Of a stretch of DNA of 64,000 nucleotides, positions 39,613 to 49,556 are shown one piece after another. The DNA comes from Microbulbifer salipaludis (GTDB taxonomy: Bacteria; Pseudomonadota; Gammaproteobacteria; Pseudomonadales; Cellvibrionaceae): positions 124,001-188,000 of the forward strand of contig NZ_JAEKJR010000003.1 in NCBI RefSeq assembly GCF_017303155.1, given 5' to 3'. The notes beneath the pieces are model-generated. The model made no database searches and was not told where the DNA came from. It saw only the letters and a program-made list of their open reading frames with translations. The number at the start of each line of letters is the position of its first letter. Positions within the stretch are counted from its first letter, which is position 1. A program made the position numbers and the translations under genes.

Positions 39613-41121
39613 ATGCGTCATCGCTCTCTGAGCTTTTCCCTGCTGTTCGTCCTGTCCGGTTCCGTCGCTGCGGCCGCCGCGACCAGTGTGATGGATGAAA
39701 GTAGCGAAGCGGTAGTAATTCAGTACCCGACAGAGCCCTCAGGTGTGACAGAACAATCGCAGGAAAGCGCAACGCCGCAGGAAAGCACGCAACGGGAAGC
39801 CGGTGAGCAACCGGAAAAACCGATGCCGAAGGCGAAAAGCATCGAGCTGGACAAGCCGGTGACGGAACGGGATCTGGTGGCGCCACCCGAGTCAGACGCC
39901 ACCGAACCGTCGGCGGCGTCCCCTGTGCCACGCTCCCAGCCGAAACCGCAACCAAAACCGCAACCAGAGGCGCCGCAAACCGAGAAGCCGGCAGGCCACC
40001 CGCTGCAGCTACTGGGTGCAGAGGTTCCCGCAGGCACCTCCACCCGCCTGGCGTGGTCCCCGAGCCAGCACTTTGAAGGGGTGTACAGCGCAACCCCGGT
40101 ACTGGTGGTGAACGGCGCGGAAACCGGGCCCACCCTGTGCCTCACCGCGGCCATCCACGGCGACGAACTGAATGGCATCGAGACCGTGCGCCGGGTGATG
40201 TACAACCTGAATCCGCAGACCCTGAAGGGAGCGGTCATTGGCGTACCCATTGTGAACATGCAGGGATTTCACCGCAGCTCCCGCTACCTCACCGACCGCC
40301 GCGACCTGAACCGGCATTTCCCCGGGGATAAAAATGGCTCCTCCGCCTCACGTATTGCGCGTTCGTTTTTTGACGAAGTGGTGGTGCACTGCAACGCGAT
40401 CGTGGACCTGCACACCGGCTCCTTCTACCGCACCAACCTGCCGCAGCTGCGCGGCGACCTGAAAAACCCGAAAGTGGTAAAGCTGACCAAAGGCTTCGGC
40501 TCTACCGTGGTACTGCACAGTGACGGCGCCAAGGGCACCCTGCGGCGCGCGGCCGTCGAAGCAGGCATTCCCACGGTAACCCTGGAAGCCGGTGCCCCCA
40601 TGGTGCTAGACGAGCGCTCGGTCAGCCACAGCGTCAAGGGTATCCGCACCCTGCTCAATCAGCTGGGCATGGTGAGCAAGTTCCGCCTGTGGGGGGACCC
40701 GGAACCGGTGTACTACAACTCCACCTGGCAGCGCGCCACCACTGGCGGCATTATTTTCAGCAAGGTGGAACTGGGCTCAACGGTGAGTAAGGGCGACCTC
40801 TTGGGCACGGTCACCAACCCCATCACCAACGTGCGCAAGGAGATCCGCTCCCTATACAACGGGCGCATTCTCGGCATGGCGATGAATCAGGTGGTGCAGC
40901 CAGGGTTTGCGGCCTACCACATTGGCATCCAGGCACCGGAAGAACAGATTTCGGCACCGGAAGAGGTCACCGCGGAAGCGGAGCCAGCGCCGACGGAAGA
41001 CAACACCAATGCCGGCGGCACCCAGCCGCAGGAAACCACCGAGGAAGAAGCGGTTGAAACCCCGCAAGCCATTGACGCGCCCCCCGCGGAGGAGCGCGAC
41101 GAGGCCAGCGAAGAAGATTGA
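39613..41121 (+). CDS. Secreted succinylglutamate desuccinylase/aspartoacylase-family (M14-like) protein
   Basis: A 502-residue zinc-dependent deacylase or carboxypeptidase-like protein. A signal peptide (about 1-20, SLLFVLSGSVAAAAA) is followed by a Pro/Gln/Lys/Glu-rich linker (to about 130) that includes a PKPQPKPQ repeat. The catalytic domain carries the zinc-binding CLTAAIHGDELNGIE (H-x-x-E) and the later histidine in IVDLHTGSFYRTN. A C-terminal Glu/Pro/Ala-rich tail (from about 445) ends in acidic EASEED. The substrate is unknown; the signal peptide and the two disordered ends point to the periplasm or cell surface. GGAG precedes the ATG at 39613. It ends 3 bp from the convergent CDF gene. 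Confidence 0.85.
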   Translation: MRHRSLSFSLLFVLSGSVAAAAATSVMDESSEAVVIQYPTEPSGVTEQSQESATPQESTQREAGEQPEKPMPKAKSIELDKPVTERDLVAPPESDATEPSAASPVPRSQPKPQPKPQPEAPQTEKPAGHPLQLLGAEVPAGTSTRLAWSPSQHFEGVYSATPVLVVNGAETGPTLCLTAAIHGDELNGIETVRRVMYNLNPQTLKGAVIGVPIVNMQGFHRSSRYLTDRRDLNRHFPGDKNGSSASRIARSFFDEVVVHCNAIVDLHTGSFYRTNLPQLRGDLKNPKVVKLTKGFGSTVVLHSDGAKGTLRRAAVEAGIPTVTLEAGAPMVLDERSVSHSVKGIRTLLNQLGMVSKFRLWGDPEPVYYNSTWQRATTGGIIFSKVELGSTVSKGDLLGTVTNPITNVRKEIRSLYNGRILGMAMNQVVQPGFAAYHIGIQAPEEQISAPEEVTAEAEPAPTEDNTNAGGTQPQETTEEEAVETPQAIDAPPAEERDEASEED

Positions 41122-41124
41122 AGC

Positions 41125-42057
41125 TTATTGATCGGACGGGCTGACCCGGTCGATGATGGGGGTAGGATCCAGGTGCCGCGGTTCCGGTTGCAGGGTGACA
41201 TGGTGGATGTCAAAACGCTGAGCCAGTGTTCTGCGCAGCCGCGCCAGCACCTGCGGCCAGTCGGACAGCTCGTCCACAACAATGTGCGCCGACAGGGAAA
41301 TCATACGGCTGTCCAGACGCCAGATATGCAGATCGTGCACCGAACGCACACCCGCTTCCATCGCCATGGCTTCCCCCACCACCGGCAGGCTCAGCTCCCG
41401 CGGCACCCGCTCCATTAACACGTCCACCGCATCCCGCAGCAGCCTGATACTGGAAAACAGAATCAGGATACAGATCAACACCGACAGCAGCGGATCGATC
41501 GGTGTCCAGCCGGTGAAATAAACCACCGCACCCGCTATCAGGGCGGCTACCGAGCCGAGCAAGTCGCCCATCACGTGCAGCAGCGCGCCGCGGATATTCA
41601 GGGTCTGTTCGCCGCGGTGCAGCACCCAGGCCACGGCGATATTCACCAACAGGCCCAGCGCGGCGATCACCATCACCATGCCGCCCTGTACCGGCTGCGG
41701 GTTCCGCAGGCGATCGAAGGCAGCGATGGAAATCCCCACCACAATCAACAGCATCAGCATCGCATTGATCATGGCCGCCAGCACTTCGGCCCGCCCCCAG
41801 CCGAACGACATTTCCCGGCTTGCGGGTTTTTGCGCGAGCCATGCGGCCACTGCGCCCAGGGCGAGGGAGAAGGAGTCGGTAATCATGTGCCCCGCATCAC
41901 CCAGCAAGGCCAGCGAGCCGGATAGCCAGCCGCCAATGGCTTCAACGATGGCAAACAGCAGGGTGATGACGAGCCCCCAGATCAGGGGTTTCAAATGACC
42001 ATTGCCGCTATGGTGGTGGGCCTGGTGGTGTGCGCGGTGGTGGGTGTGATCGTGCAT
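41125..42057 (-). CDS. Cation diffusion facilitator (zinc/cobalt/cadmium exporter)
   Basis: A proton-driven divalent metal exporter in the inner membrane. From ATG 42057 there are 310 residues. A His-rich metal-binding N-terminus (MHDHTHHRAHHQAHHHSGNG) precedes six membrane helices, with the HxxxD-type sites ALLGDAGHMITDSFSLALG and ALLHVMGDLLGSVAALIAG, and a C-terminal cytoplasmic domain SVHDLHIWRLDSRMISLSAH. I start at 42057 because GGGAGG lies 5 bases upstream; the longer frame to 42261 overlaps prmC. The metal cannot be told from the sequence. Confidence 0.92.
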   Translation of the reverse strand: MHDHTHHRAHHQAHHHSGNGHLKPLIWGLVITLLFAIVEAIGGWLSGSLALLGDAGHMITDSFSLALGAVAAWLAQKPASREMSFGWGRAEVLAAMINAMLMLLIVVGISIAAFDRLRNPQPVQGGMVMVIAALGLLVNIAVAWVLHRGEQTLNIRGALLHVMGDLLGSVAALIAGAVVYFTGWTPIDPLLSVLICILILFSSIRLLRDAVDVLMERVPRELSLPVVGEAMAMEAGVRSVHDLHIWRLDSRMISLSAHIVVDELSDWPQVLARLRRTLAQRFDIHHVTLQPEPRHLDPTPIIDRVSPSDQ

Positions 42058-42100
42058 GGATGCCTCCCTGCGGTTTGCGCGTCGGCTTGGGGAATTGCCT

Positions 42101-42928
42101 TTAACGCCGACCCAGCGTAATACGCTCCCGCCCCGCATAGTCAGGGCGGGTTTCAACTTCGCGGTAGCCGAGTGCGGCAAACAATGCCCGCACCGCTTTG
42201 CCCTGCTCCCAGCCGTGCTCCACTGCAAGCAGACCATGTTCTGCGAGGTGCGCGCGCGCATCCTCGGCGATTTTGCGGATGTCCGCCAAGCCCTGCTCTT
42301 CCGCCACCAGCGCAGTCAGCGGCTCAAAGCGCACATCCCCCTCCCGCAGGTGCGGATCCCGGGATTCGATATACGGAGGGTTACTCACAATCACATCGAA
42401 AGTGCGCGCCGACAGGGCCGAAAACCAGTCACTGCGCAGGACCTCTACGTTGCGAAACCCAAGCTGGGTGCGGTTTTCCTCCGCCAGTGCCACCGCCGCC
42501 GGCATGGTGTCCACGGCGATGATCTGCCAGTGCGGTCGTTCGCTCGCCAGTGCCAGGGCAATGGCGCCGGTACCGGAGCCGAGGTCGAGTACATTCGCCG
42601 CGCTCTGCGGGCAGAGTTCCAGCACAACTTCCACCAGCACCTCGGTATCCGGGCGCGGAATCAGGGTGGATCGATTGACGTTTAATGGCAGGGACCAGAA
42701 TTCCCGGGTACCCGTGAGGTGGGCCACCGGTTCACCGGCGATGCGGCGCTCGATCAGGGCATTGAACTGCGCCTGCTGGGCATCGCTCAGCGGATGCTCG
42801 GGCCAGGTATACAGCCAGGCGCGGGACTTGCCCAGCAGGTGGCAGAGCAGCACTTCCAGATCCAGCCGCGGGCTATCGCTCTCGCTCAGTTCCGCAGCCC
42901 GCAGCAGGTTTTCCTTCACCGTGGCCAT
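42101..42928 (-). CDS. prmC: Release-factor glutamine methyltransferase PrmC
   Basis: Methylates the GGQ glutamine of release factors 1 and 2, using S-adenosylmethionine. The 275 residues have the N-terminal helical domain (LLCHLLGKSRAWLYTWPEHP) and the Rossmann methyltransferase with NVLDLGSGTGAIALALASER and the NPPY motif in VIVSNPPYIES. It follows prfA, which encodes its substrate, by 5 bp. The start ATG at 42928 is consistent with family length (277 in E. coli). Confidence 0.97.
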   Translation of the reverse strand: MATVKENLLRAAELSESDSPRLDLEVLLCHLLGKSRAWLYTWPEHPLSDAQQAQFNALIERRIAGEPVAHLTGTREFWSLPLNVNRSTLIPRPDTEVLVEVVLELCPQSAANVLDLGSGTGAIALALASERPHWQIIAVDTMPAAVALAEENRTQLGFRNVEVLRSDWFSALSARTFDVIVSNPPYIESRDPHLREGDVRFEPLTALVAEEQGLADIRKIAEDARAHLAEHGLLAVEHGWEQGKAVRALFAALGYREVETRPDYAGRERITLGRR

Positions 42929-42933
42929 GGGGA

Positions 42934-44019
42934 TCAGTGCTGCCCCAGCGCGGCCAGCTGATCTGCCTGATACTCGTTGCGCAATGGGCCGATAACCTCG
43001 TCCAGCGCGCCCTGCACGACCTCATCCAGTTTGTATAGGGTGAGGCCGATACGGTGATCGGTGACACGCCCCTGGGGAAAGTTGTAGGTGCGGATACGCT
43101 CGGATCGATCGCCACTGCCCACCAGGTTTCTGCGGGCATCGGAGATTTCCTGGGCGGCCGCCGATTCCTGCGCGCTGTTCAGCTTGGCTTGCAGCAACGC
43201 CATCGCCTTGGCGCGGTTCTTGTGCTGGGAGCGCTCGTCCTGACACTCCACCACAATACCGGTGGGAATGTGGGTAAGGCGCACCGCAGAGTCGGTTTTG
43301 TTCACGTGCTGGCCACCGGCGCCGGAGGCGCGGTAGGTGTCCACACGCAGGTCGGCCTTGTTGATTTCGATTGCATCACGCTCGTCCGGCTCGGGCATCA
43401 CGGCGACGGTGCACGCGGAAGTGTGAATACGCCCCTGGGATTCGGTTTCCGGTACTCGCTGCACGCGGTGGGCACCGGACTCGAACTTCAGTTTTGCGTA
43501 CACGTCTTCACCGGAAACCCGGGTGATGATTTCCTTGTAGCCACCGTGTTCACCGGCGTTTTCGCTGATCACCTCGACGCGCCAGCCCTGCTTTTCTGCA
43601 TAGCGCGAATACATACGGAACAGATCGCCGGAAAAAATAGCGGCCTCATCGCCGCCGGTGCCGGCACGGATTTCCAAATAGACATTTTTGCGATCGTTGG
43701 GGTCGCGAGGTAACAGCAGGGTCTGCAGTTCTTTTTCCAGCGGCTCCAGCTGCGCTTCTGCCTCACGCAGCTCCTCCTGCGCCATCTCGCGCATCTCCTC
43801 ATCGCTTTCGTTGAGCATTTCGCGGGCGGCCGCCATGTCGTCCTGCAGGGTTTTATAGCGGCTGTAGCACTGAACTACCTCCTCCAGTTCGGAATACTCC
43901 CGGGAGAGATCGCGGAACTTATCCTGATCACTGATGATTTCCGCATCACCCAGCAGAGCGGACACTTCTTCGTGACGCTCTACCAGGTTTTCGAGTTTCT
44001 GCTGTACAGAAGCTTTCAT
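42934..44019 (-). CDS. prfA: Peptide chain release factor 1
   Basis: Reads UAA and UAG stop codons and releases the finished protein. The 361 residues (E. coli has 360) contain the codon-recognition PxT-like region and the catalytic GGQ in [40 protein letters not shown] and [20 protein letters not shown] are further signatures. The ATG at 44019 shares one base with the hemA stop (TAATG). The unit hemA-prfA-prmC is conserved in gammaproteobacteria. Confidence 0.98.
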   Translation of the reverse strand: MKASVQQKLENLVERHEEVSALLGDAEIISDQDKFRDLSREYSELEEVVQCYSRYKTLQDDMAAAREMLNESDEEMREMAQEELREAEAQLEPLEKELQTLLLPRDPNDRKNVYLEIRAGTGGDEAAIFSGDLFRMYSRYAEKQGWRVEVISENAGEHGGYKEIITRVSGEDVYAKLKFESGAHRVQRVPETESQGRIHTSACTVAVMPEPDERDAIEINKADLRVDTYRASGAGGQHVNKTDSAVRLTHIPTGIVVECQDERSQHKNRAKAMALLQAKLNSAQESAAAQEISDARRNLVGSGDRSERIRTYNFPQGRVTDHRIGLTLYKLDEVVQGALDEVIGPLRNEYQADQLAALGQH

Positions 44020-45323
44020 TATTTCAGTTTCTTTTTTTCCGGCGCAGCGGCCGATACATCCGTTTGCTGGCCGCCATCGTCCGGGGCCAGGCCAATGATT
44101 TCCCGCGCAATGCGCAGCCGTTCCATGTCGCCATCGGCAGTCGCCTGACGCAATGCGACGGTGGGTGCGTGAATCAGTTTGTTAGTCAGTGAGCGAGCCA
44201 GTTGCTCGAGCAACTGCTCCGGGTCACCGCCGGTACGCAGCTGAATCAGCGCCTTCTCCAGTTCGCACTTGCTAATACCCTGCGCCTGCTGGCGATAGCT
44301 GCGGATAGAATCCACCGCGCGCAGGCTGCGGTGCTCGCGCATGAAGTCCTGCGCCGCCGCATCAACAATCAGGTCGGCCGCTTCCGCCGCCTGCTCGCGC
44401 AGGCGCTTGCCCTCGTCAATCACGCCGCGCAGGTCGTCCACGGTATACAGGTAAACATCGTCCAGCTTGCCCACCTGCGGCTCGATATCCCGCGGCACCG
44501 CGATGTCCACCATAAACATGGGGCTGTGACGGCGCTTTTTGAGGGCGGTTTCCACCGCACCTTTGCCAAGGATGGGCAACTGGCTGGCGGTGGAGCTGAT
44601 CACGATATCCGCCCGCGGCAGGTGTTCGGGGATATCCGCCAGCAGGATTGCTTCTGCGCCAAACTCCTCCGCGAGTGACTGCGCGCGATGCAGGGTGCGG
44701 TTAGCGACAATCAGCTTGGTCACACCCTTGTCGAGCAAATGCCGCGCCACCAGTTCAACGGTTTCGCCGGCACCGATCAGCAGCGCGGTCTGCTCGCTGA
44801 GATCGGTAAAAATACGTGACGCCAGGGAAACGGCAGCGAAGGCCACGGACACCGGGTTCTCACCGATGGCGGTTTCGGTGCGCACTTTTTTCGCTACCGA
44901 GAACACTTGCTGGAATACATTGTGCAGGGTTGAACCGACACTGCCGCACTCCCGTGCCACTGCATAGGCGGACTTCATCTGGCCGAGGATCTGCGGTTCA
45001 CCAAGTACCAGGGAGTCCAGCCCGCAGGCCACGCGCATCATATGGCGCACCGCGGTTTCATCGGTGAACTGGTAGTGACAGCTGGTCAGCTGCTCCATGG
45101 GAACATCGTGGTACTGGGCGATCCACGCCAGCACCGACTCCGGGGTCGCCTCACCGTAGATCTCAGTGCGGTTACATGTGGAGAGAATCGCCAGCTCGGG
45201 ACAATCCAGCGCTGCGCGGGCCTCCGCCAGGGCGCTGGGCATCATCTCGGGGGCAAACGCCACCCGCTCGCGCACGGCCACAGGCGCGCTGTCGTGATTG
45301 ATCCCCAGGGCTAAAATCGGCAT
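44019..45323 (-). CDS. hemA: Glutamyl-tRNA reductase
   Basis: The first committed enzyme of haem synthesis: reduces Glu-tRNA to glutamate-1-semialdehyde with NADPH. From ATG 45323 there are 434 residues starting [20 protein letters not shown]. The catalytic cysteine lies in [14 protein letters not shown], the NADPH-binding region contains [20 protein letters not shown], and the dimerisation helix is at the C-terminus. A longer frame to 45542 has no family similarity. A TATAAT box on the minus strand at 45571-45566 may be its promoter. Confidence 0.97.
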   Translation of the reverse strand: MPILALGINHDSAPVAVRERVAFAPEMMPSALAEARAALDCPELAILSTCNRTEIYGEATPESVLAWIAQYHDVPMEQLTSCHYQFTDETAVRHMMRVACGLDSLVLGEPQILGQMKSAYAVARECGSVGSTLHNVFQQVFSVAKKVRTETAIGENPVSVAFAAVSLASRIFTDLSEQTALLIGAGETVELVARHLLDKGVTKLIVANRTLHRAQSLAEEFGAEAILLADIPEHLPRADIVISSTASQLPILGKGAVETALKKRRHSPMFMVDIAVPRDIEPQVGKLDDVYLYTVDDLRGVIDEGKRLREQAAEAADLIVDAAAQDFMREHRSLRAVDSIRSYRQQAQGISKCELEKALIQLRTGGDPEQLLEQLARSLTNKLIHAPTVALRQATADGDMERLRIAREIIGLAPDDGGQQTDVSAAAPEKKKLK

Positions 45324-45798
45324 AGGTTCTCGTCGTCTCGTTCGGGCACCCAGGCGCACCTGCCCCGAAAATGGTGTTTCTCTCGGTAAAAAGGCCGCAC
45401 ATTGTCCGGGGCAGCCGCACAGCGTGCAAGCGGTATCACGCAATCTTAGCCGTAGGCCACGCGCCCACCGCCACCCAGACCGGTTGCGGTTTGACGGTTT
45501 AAATAGGTGCTGACTTTGCCGAGGAAGTCGACCCAGCACCACCGGACATGGAATTCAGAACTAGAATTATACGGCGATAACCCGGAAAAATACGCCAACA
45601 GACGCCTTACCACACGGAATGGCCCGCCGCCGCTGCCGGATGCAGTGACAGCAGTGCCCCAACTCAGCACGCCCCCAGGCCCCTGGGTGGTGCCTGGCGC
45701 GAACGTACGGACACGTTTCTATGCAGCTTTTCTCTACCTCGGCACTTGTCACCCGGACCGAGCAGACCACCCGACTCACCGCCCACGCCAAAGGCAAT
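45324..45798. other. Gene-free divergent region between hemA and the TPR lipoprotein gene
   Basis: 475 bp, with no credible gene. On the minus strand there is a perfect TATAAT (45571-45566) for hemA. The plus-strand promoter of the TPR gene must also lie here but I see no strong consensus. An ATG at 45721 opens the TPR frame earlier, but I judge it not to be the start because it has no ribosome site. Confidence 0.5.
45566..45571 (-). promoter_or_regulatory. Possible -10 box of the hemA promoter
   Basis: TATAAT on the minus strand, about 240 bp upstream of hemA. No good -35 lies at 16-18 bp; TTGGCG is 21 bp away. This is a weak assignment based on the -10 alone. Confidence 0.3.
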
Positions 45799-47670
45799 AT
45801 GGGAGATATTCCGGCCCGGAAACCCGGCAGCGGCCACCGGGGAAAACTGCTGGCAGCCGCCATCGCCACTGCCATTCTGTGCGCCTGCACCCAGCAACCG
45901 CACCAGGCGGCCGACCCCGCACACCAGCCCACCACCATCGGCGCCGCATCCAGCGAGGCCCCGGGCGATGCCACCGACAACCAGGCAATCGTCTCAGCAC
46001 CACCCGCCGACACCGTCGCGGGAGACCCGGACCGGGAAAGCGCCACCGCAAGCAAGACCAAGGCCTTCCCGATAGAGACCTTTTACACCCTGCTGGTAGC
46101 CGAGGTGGCAGGCAACCGGGAGCAGTACGACCTGGCGCTGGCGCACTACTATTTTCAGGCCGAACGCACCAAGGATGCGGGGGTTGCCGCACGTGCCACG
46201 CGCATCGCACGCTTTCTGAATGCCCGCCGCGCCGCACTGCGCTCCGCACTCCTGTGGGTTGAGCTGGAACCAGAAAACGCCAGCGCCCAGCTGGCGGCCA
46301 CCGCCGAGCTCACCCTGGCCGGGGAGCTGGACGATGCGCTCCGCCACGCAGAGCTGGCTCTGGACCTGGGCGGCGACGCCCCCCTGCAGTCGGTCGCCGC
46401 CACCGCAGTGGATAACGACGAGCTGGCCGCAAAGGTACTGCCGGAATTCCAGCGTTTGTCGCAGAAGCACCCGGACAACAATGAAGTATCACTCGCCCTG
46501 GCAATGATGCTGCGGGCCAACAAGCGCGCACAGGAGGCACTTAATCTCACACGTCAGGTACAGGAGCGAGACCCGACACTACTCGACGCGCCCCTGCTGG
46601 AGTCCCACATCTTGATCGACATGGGCCGCAATAAAGAGGCACGGCGGCTGCTGGAGAACCTGGTGGCGCTCTACCCCAGGGAAAGTCGCCTGCGACTGCA
46701 ATATGCGCGGCTGCTGATCCAAGAAGATCTGGAACTCGCCCAGCAACAGTTCGTGGAGCTGGTGAAGCAGCGCCCGAATGATGCGAACCTGATTCTGTCA
46801 CTGGCGCTGATTCAGTATGAAACCAATCAGTTTGACAACGCCAAGCCACTGCTGGAAAAACTGCTGGCGCTCGAGGAGCATGAATCCGCCGCCCACTTTT
46901 ATCTCGCCGGCATTGCGGAACAAACCAACGATGAAGTATCTGCTGTTACCCATTACCGCATGGTGCGCCCCGGTGGTGACTACGTACAGGCCATTACCCG
47001 CGGCACCAACCTGCTGGCTGCCAGCGGCAACACCGATGAAGCACAGGAATGGTTCAACGAACTGCGCCAGCGCCACCCGGGGCAGCAGGAACAGTTCTAC
47101 CTGTTGCAGACCGAGCTGCTCACTAAATATGGACACCTGGAAGAAGCGCACGCACTACTGACCGAGGCACTGAAAACCAACGATGACAGCAATCGACTGA
47201 TCTACGCCCATGCGATGACCAGCGAGCAGCTGGGCGATGTGGAGAACTTTGAACTGGGTTTGCGCAAATTGTTGTCCCGCGACCCGGATAATGCGAACCT
47301 GCTGAACACGTTGGGTTACAAACTGCTTTCCTATGACGACCGCCTCGAAGAGGCAATGGTGCTAATCACCAAGGCGCTGGCGCTGAGTCCGGATGACCCC
47401 GCGATCATCGACAGCATGGGCTGGGCCCATCACCGTCTGGGCAACCACACCGAGGCAATAAAGCACCTGCAGCGGGCGTACGAGCTGCTGCAGGACCACG
47501 AGATCGCCGCGCACCTGGGCGAAGCCCTGTGGGCTGCCGGTGAACGCCAGCAGGCCATGCAGGTGTGGGAGCAGGGATTGCAGGCCAACCCGGAAAGTAA
47601 ACTCATCCCGGAAGCCATGCAGCGGCTGCAGGATCAACAAAGACTGGAACAGCATGTTACGGAAAGCTGA
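45799..47670 (+). CDS. Tetratricopeptide-repeat lipoprotein upstream of lolB
   Basis: A 623-residue helical-repeat protein. The N-terminus has a lipoprotein-type signal (LLAAAIATAILCACTQQPHQ, lipobox LCAC), then a Thr/Ala/Asp-rich linker, then many TPR-like helix pairs throughout. Clear units late in the protein are RDPDNANLLNTLGYKLLSYD and PAIIDSMGWAHHRLGNHTEA. TPR proteins are usually assembly scaffolds; this one sits at the Pseudomonas position between hemA and lolB, but its role is not established. I prefer the ATG at 45799 (AAAGG upstream) to 45721. Its last 17 bases overlap the lolB start. Confidence 0.88.
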   Translation: MGDIPARKPGSGHRGKLLAAAIATAILCACTQQPHQAADPAHQPTTIGAASSEAPGDATDNQAIVSAPPADTVAGDPDRESATASKTKAFPIETFYTLLVAEVAGNREQYDLALAHYYFQAERTKDAGVAARATRIARFLNARRAALRSALLWVELEPENASAQLAATAELTLAGELDDALRHAELALDLGGDAPLQSVAATAVDNDELAAKVLPEFQRLSQKHPDNNEVSLALAMMLRANKRAQEALNLTRQVQERDPTLLDAPLLESHILIDMGRNKEARRLLENLVALYPRESRLRLQYARLLIQEDLELAQQQFVELVKQRPNDANLILSLALIQYETNQFDNAKPLLEKLLALEEHESAAHFYLAGIAEQTNDEVSAVTHYRMVRPGGDYVQAITRGTNLLAASGNTDEAQEWFNELRQRHPGQQEQFYLLQTELLTKYGHLEEAHALLTEALKTNDDSNRLIYAHAMTSEQLGDVENFELGLRKLLSRDPDNANLLNTLGYKLLSYDDRLEEAMVLITKALALSPDDPAIIDSMGWAHHRLGNHTEAIKHLQRAYELLQDHEIAAHLGEALWAAGERQQAMQVWEQGLQANPESKLIPEAMQRLQDQQRLEQHVTES

Positions 47671-48328
47671 AGTGTTCTCTCTCTCGTTTACCCGCAAAAT
47701 TACACCACCCTTCACAGATATTCGTCGCGCCCTGAAAGCTCTGGGGGCGACACTACTGTTTACCCTGGCGGCATGTAGCGCACAGAAACCGCAGCCGCAA
47801 CAACCGCCGGTGCAGCAACCCCCGCAATCCCAGTCCGCCGCAGCACTGCAGCGCTGGGAAGCGAAGGGCAAGCTGGGCGTGCGCTCGCCGAAAGAAAACG
47901 GCAGTGCAAACCTGGTGTGGCAACAGGCCAACACCAATTACCGCATCCACCTGAGCGGCCCACTGGGCGCTGGCGCCACCACCATCAGCGGCTCCCCCAG
48001 CGGCGTCAGCCTGCAGAAGGGCAGTGATCCTGCGGTGTTTGCTTCCAACCCTGCGCAGCTAACCGAAGAAGTCATGGGTTGGCCGCTTCCGGTATCCGAA
48101 ATGTTTTACTGGGTGCGCGGCCTCGCCGCACCGGGGGCTGCCGCCGGGCAACAGCAAGACGCCCGCGGCCGGCTGCAAAGCCTGCGGCAATCCGGCTGGC
48201 AACTGAACTTCAGTGGCTACCAGGCCGTCGGCCCCTATCAGCTTCCCAGCAAAATCAAGGCCGCAACGACCAATGCCGCGGGGCCGGTGAGTGTCACCGT
48301 GGTGATCAAAGAGTGGACTCCCAAGTAA
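47654..48328 (+). CDS. lolB: Outer-membrane lipoprotein receptor LolB
   Basis: Accepts lipoproteins from LolA and inserts them into the outer membrane. The 224 residues from ATG 47654 have a lipoprotein signal (LGATLLFTLAACSAQ, lipobox LAAC), a Gln/Pro-rich spacer (QKPQPQQPPVQQPPQSQ) and the LolB fold with WEAKGKLGVRSPKENGSANL, GWPLPVSEMFYWVRGLA and WQLNFSGYQAV. The start lies inside the end of the TPR gene (17-bp overlap), which suggests coupled translation. The mature protein is about the usual size. Confidence 0.94.
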   Translation: MLRKAEVFSLSFTRKITPPFTDIRRALKALGATLLFTLAACSAQKPQPQQPPVQQPPQSQSAAALQRWEAKGKLGVRSPKENGSANLVWQQANTNYRIHLSGPLGAGATTISGSPSGVSLQKGSDPAVFASNPAQLTEEVMGWPLPVSEMFYWVRGLAAPGAAAGQQQDARGRLQSLRQSGWQLNFSGYQAVGPYQLPSKIKAATTNAAGPVSVTVVIKEWTPK

Positions 48329-48410
48329 CACACTGCGGGCAACGCAGAACGCACGAATGAGCTGGCGGCTGGTACACTGGCCGCCAGAATTCAACGGCAC
48401 TTTTCAATTC

Positions 48411-49307
48411 ATGAACGCGTCTTCTCCGAGCCTGACTCTCACCGCTCCCGCCAAGCTGAACCTGATGTTGCGCATCCTCGGTCGCCGCAACGACGGCTAC
48501 CACGAACTGCAGACGGTGTTCCAACTACTGGATTTCGGCGACACCCTAGATTTTCAGGCCACCCGCGACGGCCTGATCCACCTCCATTGCCCCAACGTCG
48601 ACGTCGCCCCCGAGCAAAACCTGATCTACCGCGCGGCACAATTGCTGCGGCAACATTGCGACCGAATGCATCTCGGCGCTTCCATCTCTGTGGAGAAAGC
48701 CCTGCCCTCCGGCGGCGGTATTGGTGGCGGCAGCAGCAACGCGGCCACCACCCTGCTAGGGCTCAACCACCTGTGGGGCTGCGAGCTGGATATCGACACC
48801 CTGGCCGAACTCGGCAGGCAGCTGGGCGCCGACGTACCCGTGTTTGTGCGTGGCCGCTCGGCTTTTGCCGAAGGCGTGGGGGAGCGCCTGACCCCGGTCA
48901 ACATCGTTCCCCGCTGGTATCTGGTACTGAAACCTGCCTGCCACGTGAGCACCGCGGCGCTTTTTTCCGATCCGCGTTTGACAAGAGATTCTGCCGCAAT
49001 TACATTAGCGGCCCTTCGCGACAGGCGGCTGAATACGCACTGGCTGGATGAATACGCTGGCAATGATTTTCAGCCCCTGGTGGAAGACCTCTACCCCGAG
49101 GTGGGCGAGGCCAGAGCGTGGCTTGCACAGTACGCAAAGGCTTATCTGACCGGAACCGGCGCCTGCGTGTTTGCCGGCTTCGATTCGGAAGCAGCGGCAC
49201 ACAGCGTGTTTGCTGAGCGACCTGCGGGATGGGAAGGCTTCGTTGCGCGCGGCGCGGATGAGTCCATCACGCACCGGCAACTCGCGAAATTTGCAGCAAG
49301 CGTCTAG
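48411..49307 (+). CDS. ispE: 4-diphosphocytidyl-2-C-methyl-D-erythritol kinase
   Basis: A GHMP-family kinase of the non-mevalonate isoprenoid pathway. The 298 residues from ATG 48411 begin near the conserved LTAPAKLNLMLRILGRRNDG and have the ATP-binding loop LPSGGGIGGGSSNAATTLLG and DVPVFVRGRSAFAEGVGE. The C-terminal block YLTGTGACVFAGFDSEAA is also typical. The longer frame from 48357 is not supported by the family. It lies 20 bp before tRNA-Gln in the usual lolB-ispE-tRNA-prs order. Confidence 0.97.
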   Translation: MNASSPSLTLTAPAKLNLMLRILGRRNDGYHELQTVFQLLDFGDTLDFQATRDGLIHLHCPNVDVAPEQNLIYRAAQLLRQHCDRMHLGASISVEKALPSGGGIGGGSSNAATTLLGLNHLWGCELDIDTLAELGRQLGADVPVFVRGRSAFAEGVGERLTPVNIVPRWYLVLKPACHVSTAALFSDPRLTRDSAAITLAALRDRRLNTHWLDEYAGNDFQPLVEDLYPEVGEARAWLAQYAKAYLTGTGACVFAGFDSEAAAHSVFAERPAGWEGFVARGADESITHRQLAKFAASV

Positions 49308-49328
49308 ATTGACTAACTGCAACATTGT

Positions 49329-49403
49329 TGGGGTGTAGCCAAGCGGTAAGGCAGCGGGTTTTGATCCCGTCATGCGAAGGTTCGAATCCTTCCACCCCAG
49401 CCA
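49329..49403 (+). tRNA. tRNA-Gln (anticodon TTG), copy 1
   Basis: 75 bases with a full cloverleaf: acceptor TGGGGTG/CACCCCA, T-loop GTTCGAATC, anticodon loop TTTTGAT with TTG, and an encoded CCA. It is identical over all 75 bases to the copy at 54528. It sits 21 bp after ispE and probably shares its transcript. Confidence 0.97.
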
Positions 49404-49412
49404 CTCTTTAAG

Positions 49413-49556
49413 TTTTCATCAATTCATCCTTGAATTGATGAAAAACGCTAAACCCGGCGCATGTCCGAGTTTAGCTTCCGCCAAATCAGCAGAGCTGATT
49501 TGCGGCCGAGCCATCCTTGGCTCGCACGGAGCTTCGGGCCCAGCCCCGATTATCGG
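49413..49556 (+). repeat. Cluster of five consecutive hairpins between tRNA-Gln and prs
   Basis: Hairpin 1 has 14-bp perfect arms (49413-49426 and 49431-49444, loop TCCT). Hairpin 2 has 11-bp arms with one mismatch (GCTAAACCCGG/CCGAGTTTAGC, 49447-49475). Hairpin 3 is CAAATCAGC-AGA-GCTGATTTG (49482-49502). Hairpin 4 is CGAGCCA-TCCT-TGGCTCG (49507-49524). A small fifth is CCGAT-T-ATCGG (49546-49556). None has a classic terminator T-run. Nothing else recognisable lies in the 293 bp between tRNA and prs, apart from the probable prs promoter close to it. Confidence 0.8.

Noticed and set aside
49447..49475. Integron attC-like site from GCTAAAC...GTTTAGC
   Set aside because: The core does not fit the RYYYAAC/GTTRRRY rule (A at a Y position), and no integrase or cassette array is present.
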